DNA of 64,000 nt, taken from assembly GCF_002803845.1 (NCBI RefSeq), contig NZ_CP024985.1, positions 2,232,001-2,296,000 of the forward strand, read 5' to 3'. The position numbers and the translations under genes are program-made. This stretch comes from Streptomyces lavendulae subsp. lavendulae (GTDB lineage Bacteria; Actinomycetota; Actinomycetes; Streptomycetales; Streptomycetaceae). Of the stretch, positions 54,609 through 62,448 are shown in pieces; position 1 is the first letter of the stretch; each line of letters starts with the position of its first letter. Below the pieces are notes generated by a model. The model saw only the letters and a list, made by a program, of their open reading frames with translations, did not search any database and was not told the DNA's origin.

Positions 54609-55172
54609 TCACTCCGACGAGAGCCGAAACGTCATCCGTCCGAAGCCGATCTGGTCGCCGTCGCGGACCACGGCCGAGCCCGTGACGCGGCGGCCGTTGA
54701 CGGTGGTGCCGTTGGTGGAGCCGAGGTCCTTGAGGATCCAGACCCCGTCGCGCAGGCTCAGCTCGGCATGCGCGCGCGAGACCGTCTCATGGCTGAGCCG
54801 CAGACCGTTGCCGGGGTCGCGGCCGATCCGCAGAGCCCCCGCGCCCGGGTGCGGGAACAGCAGCCGGGGCAGCCGTTCCGCCTGCCAGGCGCGCCGTACT
54901 CCGGCGGACACGGCCGAGGCCCGGCCGACCCAGCCGAACAGCCGACTGGTCCAGGCGGCTTCGGCGCCCTGGCGGGTGTGCAGGTCGGCGGTGAGGACGG
55001 CGAGGTCCTCGGCGCGCCGGGCGACGAGGGCGAGTTCCATGCGGCGCAGGAAGGTGTCGTGCGACAGCTTCCCGAGGGCCGCGCCCTCCCTGAGCTGGCC
55101 CAGCGCCAGGTCCCGCTCCTTGTCGGACAGGCGTGGGGCGGGGAAGGCGGGGAACTCGAAACTCGACGTCAC
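54609..55172 (-). CDS. DUF1707-FHA domain protein
   Basis: 187 aa from GTG 55172. N-terminal DUF1707 (LSDKERDLALGQLREGAALGK and FLRRMELALVARRAEDLAVL) and C-terminal FHA (LRIGRDPGNGLRLSHETVSR, then LGSTNGTTVNGRRV). The FHA Arg, Ser and Asn residues for phosphothreonine binding are present. It probably reads Ser/Thr-kinase signals at the membrane or in the cytoplasm; no kinase gene is nearby. Confidence 0.9.
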   Translation of the reverse strand: MTSSFEFPAFPAPRLSDKERDLALGQLREGAALGKLSHDTFLRRMELALVARRAEDLAVLTADLHTRQGAEAAWTSRLFGWVGRASAVSAGVRRAWQAERLPRLLFPHPGAGALRIGRDPGNGLRLSHETVSRAHAELSLRDGVWILKDLGSTNGTTVNGRRVTGSAVVRDGDQIGFGRMTFRLSSE

Positions 55173-55283
55173 AGGGTGATTGTCGGCCCGTCGGGTGCGG
55201 AGTGTCCAGAACTCCCCCGGCGGGCCCGGAATGATGGGCACGATTACGCATGCTGGACACCGCCGGAGACGAGGGGACCGTCC

Positions 55284-57035
55284 GTGCAGTTCGAGGTGTG
55301 GGCACCGCTGACAGGTCGGGTCGCCATGCGACTGAACGACGCAGACCACGAGATGACACCCGATCCGGGTCCGGACCGCGCGGGCTGGTGGACCGTAGAG
55401 GCCCCGGCGGCCGACGGCGACCGGTACGGGTTCCGGCTGGGCGACGACCCGGTGGTCCGCCCGGACCCGCGCGGGCGGCGGCTGCCGGACGGCCCCGACG
55501 GCCTCTCGGCGGTGGTCGACTTCGGGCCGCTCACCCCGGAGGGCCCCGCCCCGCGCACCCCGTTGCAGGACGCGGTCCTGTACGAGCTGCACATCGGCAC
55601 GTTCACCCCCGAGGGCACCTTCGACGCGGCCGCCGCCCGGCTCGGGCACCTCTCCTCGCTCGGGGTCACGCACGTGGAGCTGATGCCGGTCTGCCCCTTC
55701 CCGGGGCGGCACGGCTGGGGGTACGACGGGGTCGCGCCGTGGGCGGTGCACGAGCCGTACGGGGGCCCGGCGGGCCTGGCCCGGTTCGTGGCGGCGGCGC
55801 ACGCGGCGGGGCTGGGGGTGGTGCTGGACGTGGTCCACAACCACCTGGGCCCCTCCGGGAACCATCTCCCGTCCTTCGGCCCGTACTTCACCGACACCCA
55901 CCACACCCCCTGGGGCGCGGCGGTGAACCTCGACGCGCCGGGCTCCGACGAGGTCCGCGCGTACCTGACCGGCAGTGCGCTGGCGTGGCTGCGGGACTAC
56001 CGGATCGACGGGCTGCGGCTGGACGCGGTGCACGCGCTGGCCGACGGGCGGGCGCTGACGTTCCTGGAGGAGCTGGCCGCGGCGGTGGACGAGCTGGCGG
56101 TGGAGACGGCCCGGCCGCTGTTCCTGATCGCGGAGTCCGACCAGTGCGACCCCCGGCTGACCACGCCCCGTACGGCGGGCGGGCTGGGCCTGCACGCCCA
56201 GTGGAACGACGACTTCCACCACGCGTTGCACTGCTCGCTGACCGGTGAATCGCAGGCGTACTACGCGGACTTCGCCGAGGCGCCGCTCGGGGCCCTCGCC
56301 AAGACGCTGACCCGGGCGTTCTTCCACGACGGCACCTGGTCCTCCTTCCGGGGCCGTACCCACGGCCGGCCGGTCGACCGGCGGCGCACGCCCGCGCACC
56401 GGTTCCTCGGGTACGCGCAGACCCACGACCAGATCGGCAACCGGGCGCTGGGCGACCGGCTCGGCGCCTCCCTCTCCCCCGGGCTGCTGGCCTGCGCGGC
56501 GACGCTCGTACTGACCGGGCCGTTCGTGCCGATGCTGTTCATGGGCGAGGAGTGGGGGGCCCGGACGCCCTGGCAGTACTTCACCGACCACCCGGACCCG
56601 GAGCTCGCGGAGGCGGTGCGCACGGGCCGGCGACGGGAGTTCGCGGCGCACGGCTGGAAGGCGGAGGAGGTCCCGGACCCGCAGGACCCGGCGACCCGGG
56701 AGCGGTCCTGCCTGGACTGGTCGGAGCACGGGGAGGCGGCGCACGCCCGGCTGCTGGACTGGTACCGGACCCTGGTCGCGCTGCGCCGGACGCAGCCGGA
56801 CCTGCGCGACCCGGACCTGGCCGCGGTCCGGGTCGCCTACGACGAGGAACGCCGCTGGGTGACCTTCCGGCGGGGCGACGTCCGGGTGGCGGTGAACATG
56901 TCGCCGGAGCCGGTGACGATCGCGCTGGGCCGCAACGGGGTGCGGGTGCTGGCCGCCTGGGAGCCGCTGGAGCACCCGGGGCCGGACGGGCGGATCCACC
57001 TGCCGGGCGAGTCGGCGGTGGTGCTGGGGCCGTAG
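55284..57035 (+). CDS. treZ: Malto-oligosyltrehalose trehalohydrolase
   Basis: 583 aa from GTG 55284 with GAGGGGACC upstream. N-terminal Ig-like domain, then a GH13 barrel with nucleophile Asp247 (GLRLDAVH), Glu284 (LIAESDQ) and Asp382 (QTHDQIGN). It cuts TreY product to release trehalose. It is separated from treY by 6.1 kb holding the giant inverted repeat and accessory genes. FHA-protein gene is divergent just upstream. Confidence 0.95.
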   Translation: MQFEVWAPLTGRVAMRLNDADHEMTPDPGPDRAGWWTVEAPAADGDRYGFRLGDDPVVRPDPRGRRLPDGPDGLSAVVDFGPLTPEGPAPRTPLQDAVLYELHIGTFTPEGTFDAAAARLGHLSSLGVTHVELMPVCPFPGRHGWGYDGVAPWAVHEPYGGPAGLARFVAAAHAAGLGVVLDVVHNHLGPSGNHLPSFGPYFTDTHHTPWGAAVNLDAPGSDEVRAYLTGSALAWLRDYRIDGLRLDAVHALADGRALTFLEELAAAVDELAVETARPLFLIAESDQCDPRLTTPRTAGGLGLHAQWNDDFHHALHCSLTGESQAYYADFAEAPLGALAKTLTRAFFHDGTWSSFRGRTHGRPVDRRRTPAHRFLGYAQTHDQIGNRALGDRLGASLSPGLLACAATLVLTGPFVPMLFMGEEWGARTPWQYFTDHPDPELAEAVRTGRRREFAAHGWKAEEVPDPQDPATRERSCLDWSEHGEAAHARLLDWYRTLVALRRTQPDLRDPDLAAVRVAYDEERRWVTFRRGDVRVAVNMSPEPVTIALGRNGVRVLAAWEPLEHPGPDGRIHLPGESAVVLGP

Positions 57036-57056
57036 GGGTCGGGGCGGTCGTGGCGG

Positions 57057-58193
57057 CTAGTCGACGATCGCCATCTCGCGCGGGGCGTTGTTCAGGCGGC
57101 GCCCGCCGTCCTCGGTGACGGTCACGATGTCCTCGATGCGGACGCCGAACCGGCCGGGCAGGTAGATGCCCGGCTCCACGGAGAAGCACATGCCGGGCAG
57201 GAGGGGCTGTTCCTCCCCCTCGATCATGTACGGGGGTTCGTGGGTGGTGACGCCGATGCCGTGGCCGGTGCGGTGGATGAACCGCTCGCCGTAGCCGAAC
57301 TCGGTGATCACCGCGCGGGCGGCCCGGTCCACGTCCTGGCAGGCCGCTCCGGGGCGGACCGCGGCGAACCCGGCCTGCTGGGCCTCCCGGACGATGTCGT
57401 GGACGCGCTGTTCCTCCGGGGTGGGCTCGCCGACGTGGACGGTGCGGGAGATGTCGGAGCCGTAGCCGTGCTTGAGGCCGCCGAAGTCGAGGACGACCAT
57501 GTCGCCGCGCTCGATGACGCGTTCGCCCGCCTCGTGGTGGGGGTTGGCGCCGTTGGGGCCGGAGCCGACGACGGTGAAGTCCACCTGGGAGTGGCCGTGG
57601 ACGCGCAGCAGGTCGGCCAGGTCGGCGGCGACGTCGCTCTCGCGGCGGCCCGCGAAGGGGACGTGCAGGATCTGGGCGTAGGCGGCGTCGGCGGCTTCTC
57701 CGGCGGCGGCGAGGCGGGCCAGTTCCCGTTCGTCCTTGACGGCGCGCAGCATCGGCAGGGCGTCGGTGAGGGGGGTGTAGGAGGTGGTGGGCAGCTCCCC
57801 CTGGAGGCCGAGGAGGTGCAGGGCCCAGGTGTTGTCGCTGACGCCGAAGCGGCCGGTGACGTCGAGCAGGGGTGCGGTGATCCCGTACGGGTTCTTGCCG
57901 TCGGTCCAGTCGCGCAGGGTCAGGGCGCCCGCGCCGGGTGCCTTGGCCGCGTCGGGGGCCTCCAGGGCGGGGACGACGAGGACGGGGTCCTGGCCGGCGG
58001 CGAGGACGAGCAGGGTGAGCCGCTCGGTGTCGACGGGGCGGTATCCGGTCAGGTGGGTGAGGTCCGGCCCGGGGGCGATGAGCAGCCCGGCCAGTCCGGC
58101 GTCGGCGGCGCTCCGCGCGGCGGCGGCCATCCGGGCGGCGTAGTCGGCGGTGGTGAAGGGGGCGGTGTCGGCGTGGACCGGGTCAGGAGTCAT
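57057..58193 (-). CDS. M24-family Xaa-Pro aminopeptidase
   Basis: 378 aa. An N-terminal creatinase-like domain precedes a pita-bread domain with metal ligands: Asp in VVLDFGGLKHGYGSDISR (two Asp), His in HRTGHGIG, Glu in SVEPGIYL and Glu in RIEDIV. Such enzymes remove residues before proline or cut X-Pro dipeptides. The start overlaps the LysR gene end by 11 bp. Confidence 0.92.
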   Translation of the reverse strand: MTPDPVHADTAPFTTADYAARMAAAARSAADAGLAGLLIAPGPDLTHLTGYRPVDTERLTLLVLAAGQDPVLVVPALEAPDAAKAPGAGALTLRDWTDGKNPYGITAPLLDVTGRFGVSDNTWALHLLGLQGELPTTSYTPLTDALPMLRAVKDERELARLAAAGEAADAAYAQILHVPFAGRRESDVAADLADLLRVHGHSQVDFTVVGSGPNGANPHHEAGERVIERGDMVVLDFGGLKHGYGSDISRTVHVGEPTPEEQRVHDIVREAQQAGFAAVRPGAACQDVDRAARAVITEFGYGERFIHRTGHGIGVTTHEPPYMIEGEEQPLLPGMCFSVEPGIYLPGRFGVRIEDIVTVTEDGGRRLNNAPREMAIVD

Positions 58194-59034
58194 ACGGGGA
58201 TCCTGCCGCGAGGCGGGCGGCGAGCGCAGCGGCCGCGCCGGACAAAGTGGCGGGCGCGAGCAGTTCCGTACGGTGCACCAGGCGCGGGGCGGCGAGCGGT
58301 ACGCAGACCCCCGCGCCGGCCGCTTCGGCGACGCGGCGGGGCAGCAGGACGAGGCCGTGTCCGGCCGCTGCCAGGGCGCACAGGGCGCGCAGGTCGGTGC
58401 CCTCGTAGCGCAGGGCGCGCCGGGCGGCGGTGAGCGGCAGGCCCACGTCGGGGGCGTCGAGCCAGCGGGCGTCGGCGAGGTCGTCGAGGCGGACGGCGCC
58501 GCGGCCGGCGAAGGGGTGCCCGGCGGGGAGCAGCACGGCCAGCTCCTCCTCGCCGACCCCCGTCACCCGCAGCGGGGCCACGTCGGGCAGCCGGAGCGGA
58601 TCGCTGGGGGCGGCCGGGCCGTCGACGAGGCCGAGGTCGCAGTCCCCGGCGGCGACGGCGGCGGGGACCGCGTCGGGGGGCATGACCCGCAGGGTGACGC
58701 CGGTGGCGGGCAGGGCGGCGAGCAGCCGGGGGCCGACGGCGAGCGGGGAGGCGGCGAGTGTGATCCGCCCGGGCGGTGCGGCGGCCAGCCGCAGGACATC
58801 GGCGCGGGCGGCGTCCAGCCTGAGCAGCAGCGGCCCGGCGTGTTCCAGCAGGCGTGCTCCGGCGGGGGTGGGGGCGACGGGGCGGCGGGTGAGCAGCTCG
58901 GTCCGCAGGTCGGCCTCCAGGGCGGCGATGTGCTGCGAGACGGCGGACTGGGTGTAGCCGAGTTCGCGGGCCGCGGCGGAGAAGGAGGAGAGGCGGGCCA
59001 CGGCGACGAAGGTGCGGAGCAGGTGCGGATCCAT
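58183..59034 (-). CDS. LysR-family transcriptional regulator
   Basis: 283 aa. Winged helix: MDPHLLRTFVAVARLSSFSAAARELG, then QSAVSQHIAALEADL (two segments), followed by a periplasmic-binding-like effector domain. It is divergent from the amidotransferase-like gene by 87 bp, the classical arrangement for LysR control, and is translationally coupled to the peptidase downstream (11-bp overlap). Confidence 0.92.
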   Translation of the reverse strand: MDPHLLRTFVAVARLSSFSAAARELGYTQSAVSQHIAALEADLRTELLTRRPVAPTPAGARLLEHAGPLLLRLDAARADVLRLAAAPPGRITLAASPLAVGPRLLAALPATGVTLRVMPPDAVPAAVAAGDCDLGLVDGPAAPSDPLRLPDVAPLRVTGVGEEELAVLLPAGHPFAGRGAVRLDDLADARWLDAPDVGLPLTAARRALRYEGTDLRALCALAAAGHGLVLLPRRVAEAAGAGVCVPLAAPRLVHRTELLAPATLSGAAAALAARLAAGSPYDS

Positions 59035-59121
59035 GCTCCCAGGATGTCATCAGCGTTGCTTATCGAAGGTGCAGGAACAATCGTTGGCGCTGAAGTGGGG
59101 TCCGACCGCAGGATGATCCAC

Positions 59122-59934
59122 ATGACCACCACCACCGCCCCCGCAGCCGTCTCCCCCGTCCCCCCTGTCGCGCGGATCGCCCTCGTCGGCGACCGCTCCC
59201 CGCACGTGAAGTCCCACACCCGGATCCCGCTCCTGCTCCAGGCGCTGGAGGCGCGCGACGGGCTCGTCCTCGACGCCTGCTGGATCCCGACCGCGGAGGC
59301 GGAGGCCGAGGCGGCCGCCGGGACGCTGGCCCGCTTCGACGCCGTGTGGGTGCTGCCGGGCAGTCCGTACGCCAGCGAGGCCGGGGCGCTGGCCGCGATC
59401 CGGGTGGCCCGGGAGGAGGGCATCCCCTTCCTCGGCACCTGCGGCGGCTTCCAGCACGCCCTGCTGGAGTACGCGCGTGACGTCTGCGGGCTGCGGGACG
59501 TCGCGCACGCCGAGAACGACCCCGGGGCGGCGGACCTGCTGATCGCGCCGCTGGCCTGCTCACTGGTGGGGCACGAGGGGCTGGTCCTGGCGGAGCCGGG
59601 CTCGCTCGCCGAGTCCGCGCTGGGCGCCGAACGGTCGATGGAGCGCTACCACTGCAACTACGGCCCGGCCCCCCGGCACCTGCCGGCGCTGACCGGACAC
59701 GGGCTGCGGCTGACCGGGCACGACGAGGACGGGCAGGTGCGGATCGTGGAGCTGCCCGGGCACCCCTTCTTCCTCGCCACCCTCTTCCAGCCGGAGCTCG
59801 CCGGGGACGGCAGCAGGCCGCACCCGGTGATCCGGGCGCTGGCCGAGGCCGCGGTGGCCCGCGCGGCCCTGCGCGCGGACAGCGTCACGGCCCGGCTCGC
59901 CGCGACCCTGGCCGGTACCCGGGCCGCCGGATAA
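59122..59934 (+). CDS. CTP-synthase-C-terminal-like class I amidotransferase
   Basis: 270 aa from ATG 59122. GATase fold: nucleophile region LGTCGGFQHALLEYAR with Cys at about residue 111, and C-terminal LFQPELAGDGSRPHPVIRAL resembling the CTP-synthase tail. The His of the usual H-x-E dyad is replaced (FQPE), so glutaminase activity is uncertain. No synthetase domain is fused. NCBI-type annotation would be CTP synthase C-terminal region-related protein. It is likely controlled by the divergent LysR. Confidence 0.82.
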   Translation: MTTTTAPAAVSPVPPVARIALVGDRSPHVKSHTRIPLLLQALEARDGLVLDACWIPTAEAEAEAAAGTLARFDAVWVLPGSPYASEAGALAAIRVAREEGIPFLGTCGGFQHALLEYARDVCGLRDVAHAENDPGAADLLIAPLACSLVGHEGLVLAEPGSLAESALGAERSMERYHCNYGPAPRHLPALTGHGLRLTGHDEDGQVRIVELPGHPFFLATLFQPELAGDGSRPHPVIRALAEAAVARAALRADSVTARLAATLAGTRAAG

Positions 59935-60008
59935 CCCGTCGCGGGAGCACCCCCGCGATCGGCTATGCTGTGCATGCACAACGAACGGGCGGTACGCCGC
60001 CCTTCGTG

Positions 60009-60081
60009 GTGGGTGTAGCTCAGCTGGTAGAGCACCTGGTTGTGGTCCAGGTGGCCGCGGGTTCAAGTCCCGTCACTCACC
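60009..60081 (+). tRNA. tRNA-His (GTG anticodon)
   Basis: The acceptor arms (GTGGGTG at 60009-60015 and CACTCAC at 60074-60080) pair with one G-U. The anticodon loop TTGTGGT carries GTG at 60042-60044, and the T-loop is TTCAAGT. The expected extra G(-1) at 60008 faces the C73 discriminator at 60081, as known for His tRNA. CCA is not encoded. Confidence 0.97.
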
Positions 60082-60089
60082 CTGTAGGT

Positions 60090-60129
60090 CCCGTGGGGGC
60101 CACGAGGAAATCCTCGTGGCCCCCACGGG
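60090..60129 (+). terminator. Perfect 19-bp hairpin after tRNA-His
   Basis: Arms 60090-60108 and 60111-60129 are perfectly complementary and separated by only AA, so the true loop is about 6 nt. It begins 9 bp after the tRNA and is followed by CGTTTCC. It is probably the tRNA terminator and 3'-processing boundary. Confidence 0.8.
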
Positions 60130-60158
60130 CGTTTCCCCGCCGGTGGCAGACTCGGCCC

Positions 60159-60899
60159 ATGTCCCACGCATCCGCCGGAGCGGCACCGTACGATCCCCTG
60201 CGCCCCTACGCACCCCTGTATCCCGATGTCGTCCGCGCGGGCTCCCTGCGCGGGGCGCTGCAGGCGGAGGCGGACCGGGCGGGGTACGGGCTCGTGATCG
60301 GGACCCACCGGGTGCCGTCCTGGCAGCTGGTGGCGGCGCGGGTCCGGGACGAGGACGGCGGCCGCCGGGCCAACGTGGCGATGGACGTCCGCCTGCGCAG
60401 CTTCCGCATCGGCTGCCGGGCCGACGACGCGGCCCGGACGCTCCGGGGCGGCACCGCCGACCCGGCCGACGCGGTCGGGGCACTGCACTCCTGGATACGG
60501 GGGGACCGGGTGGACGAACTCGCCGCCCGGTGGCCCTTCATGGTGGCCCGCGGCGAGGACCACGGGGGCGGGGGCGAGGACGCCGTCGCCGTGCGGTGGG
60601 CCCGGCTCCGCGACAGCGTCGCGTGGGGGCCGGACGGGGAGCTGCAGGCGCTCGTCGAGGCCGCCTTCGCCGAACCGCGGCTGCGGGCCCTGTCCCCGGG
60701 CACGAGCCTGAGCTGGCTCCGCTTCGGCCGCGGCCCCGTCCCTCCCCCGCGCCACGACCTGCCGATGGCCATGCCGGCCGGGGACGGCCGCTACCGGGTG
60801 CGGACGCCGGACGGCCGGGTGCGGGAGGCCGCCGGCACCGCCGGGGCCGTCGCGCTGCTCCTGTCCCTGCTGCCCGACGGCACCGCCGCCCCGCGGTAG
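60159..60899 (+). CDS. Hypothetical protein, possibly DUF6193
   Basis: 246 aa from ATG 60159. The tail (WGPDGELQALVEAAFAEPRLR, RYRVRTPDGRVREAAGTAG) resembles DUF6193, a Streptomyces family I recall linked by name to natural-product biosynthesis. An internal region is rich in charged and aromatic residues (LHSWIRGDRVDELAARWPF). No motif supports a function, and no biosynthetic cluster is close. Confidence 0.6.
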   Translation: MSHASAGAAPYDPLRPYAPLYPDVVRAGSLRGALQAEADRAGYGLVIGTHRVPSWQLVAARVRDEDGGRRANVAMDVRLRSFRIGCRADDAARTLRGGTADPADAVGALHSWIRGDRVDELAARWPFMVARGEDHGGGGEDAVAVRWARLRDSVAWGPDGELQALVEAAFAEPRLRALSPGTSLSWLRFGRGPVPPPRHDLPMAMPAGDGRYRVRTPDGRVREAAGTAGAVALLLSLLPDGTAAPR

Positions 60900-60923
60900 C
60901 CGGGGCCGGCCGCGGCCGGCCGG

Positions 60924-61679
60924 TCAGGCGCGGAGGAAGGCCTCCACCTCCGTGGCGAAGGCCACCGGGGTCTCGTGCGGCGGGTAGTGGCCGGAGCCGG
61001 GGATCGTGACGATCCTGCAGTTCGGGTACCAGGCCTGCCAGGTCGCGCGCATCACCTCGGCGGTGAGGGCGAGGTCGTACTCCCCGACGAGGACGAGCAC
61101 GGGCACGGTGTTGCCCTTGACGGCGGCGGACAGGTCGGCGGGCTGCCAGCTCGCGAGGTACGCCGCGAAGGCCTCGGGGCGGGAGACCGCGAGGGAGTGG
61201 GCCACCATCCGGTCCAGCCAGTGGCGGCTCGCGCGGTTGCCGGTGACCAGGTCGAGGATGGTCCGGCGCTTCTCGGGATCCTCGGCGGCGCCGTGGAAGA
61301 GGGCGTGGGTCTGGTCGTCCATCGCGTAGGGGGAGGCCGGGACCGGGGCGAGCCCGATCAGCTTCTCGATCCGCTCGGGGGCGCGGACCAGCACCTGCTG
61401 GACGGCCTTGCCGCCCATGGAGTGGCCGAGCAGGGAGAAGGTGTCCCAGCCGAGCTGATCGGCGAGTTCGAGGACGTCGTCGGCGATCTCGGGGAGGCTG
61501 TAGCGGCCGGCGACGTCCCGGCGCTCGCCGTAGCCCCGGTAGTCGAGGAAGGCGTACGAGAACCCCTCCGGGTCCAGGTGGTCCAGTACGGAACCCCAGT
61601 TCGCGGAGGTCCCGAACCAGTCGTGCAGCACGATGACGCGTAGGGGCCCGGTGCCGATCCTGCGGTGGGCGATGGCCAT
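60924..61679 (-). CDS. Alpha/beta hydrolase
   Basis: 251 aa with the nucleophile elbow GHSMGG at about residues 85-90 (Ser87), an oxyanion HDW segment at 19-21, acid Asp in LVGEYDLALT and His in GSGHYPPHE. A cap-like insert follows the elbow. Substrate unknown; esterase or lactonase/haloperoxidase types are possible. Confidence 0.9.
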   Translation of the reverse strand: MAIAHRRIGTGPLRVIVLHDWFGTSANWGSVLDHLDPEGFSYAFLDYRGYGERRDVAGRYSLPEIADDVLELADQLGWDTFSLLGHSMGGKAVQQVLVRAPERIEKLIGLAPVPASPYAMDDQTHALFHGAAEDPEKRRTILDLVTGNRASRHWLDRMVAHSLAVSRPEAFAAYLASWQPADLSAAVKGNTVPVLVLVGEYDLALTAEVMRATWQAWYPNCRIVTIPGSGHYPPHETPVAFATEVEAFLRA

Positions 61680-61785
61680 GCGTTCTCCCTCGGTGACGGG
61701 GTGGACGGAAACCGACGCCGTACGTTCTGCCCAGCGGGCCTACCATCACACCGTGACACCGACATCCGGCCGGGAGCCGCTGGTC

Positions 61786-62448
61786 ATGGGGGACTTCTCG
61801 CGGCCCGACGGGGCCCGGCACCCCCACCACCCCCGTACGTACGAGATCCTCGACCCGGACGAGATCCGGGCGGTCACCGCCACCCGGCCGCACGCCGTCG
61901 CCGACCGGACCTTCGCCTGCATGTGCGGGGAGTCCTGGGAGGACCCGCACCTCACCGAGGAGGCCGTCCGGCTGCGCGACCCGCTGTCCCCCGACGGGAT
62001 CCCCGCCCGGCACCGCGACCGGTGGGCCGGGGCGGCGCCCGTGGGCCTGCGGGAGTACGCGGGTGCGCTGGCCCGGGGCGAGGAGGACCCGGAGCGGCCG
62101 CGAGGCGTGCCGCTCGCGGTGGTGTTCGGCTGGCTGGGCGCCGTACGGGAGGAGCCGCGCGACGCGGCCTGGCTGCTGGCGGAGCGGGGCCCGGAGCGGC
62201 TGCTGGCCGGCGCGCCCACGGCGGAGCTGGCCTGGGCGGTGCGGGAGACGGACCGGGCGGGGCTGGAGGGGGCCGTGCGGTTCTTCGCCGGCGAGGGGTT
62301 CACCGGCCGGCACCCCAAGCACCGCCGCGTCGCGGACACGGCCCGGGACCTGCTGCTGCGGTACGCCCGCAGCCACCGCCCCGGCGACCTCGCGGTGCTG
62401 GAGCGGCGGCTGCTGCGTACCCCGGAGGACCGGGTCAGACGGTCTTGA
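61786..62448 (+). CDS. Hypothetical protein with His- and Cys-containing N-terminus
   Basis: 220 aa from ATG 61786 with GGGAG upstream; GTG 61753 is an alternative (231 aa). The start has HPHHPRTYEILDPDEIRAVT, then FACMCGESWEDPHL. Much of the rest is helical and Arg/Glu-rich, including a HEAT-like stretch (WAVRETDRAGLEGAVRFFAG). I do not recognise a family. It overlaps the convergent phospholipase gene by 14 bp. Confidence 0.7.
   Translation: MGDFSRPDGARHPHHPRTYEILDPDEIRAVTATRPHAVADRTFACMCGESWEDPHLTEEAVRLRDPLSPDGIPARHRDRWAGAAPVGLREYAGALARGEEDPERPRGVPLAVVFGWLGAVREEPRDAAWLLAERGPERLLAGAPTAELAWAVRETDRAGLEGAVRFFAGEGFTGRHPKHRRVADTARDLLLRYARSHRPGDLAVLERRLLRTPEDRVRRS

Noticed and set aside
59970..60899. 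Longer start for the hypothetical gene reading through tRNA-His
   Set aside because: It would translate the tRNA and its terminator; ATG 60159 is after both.
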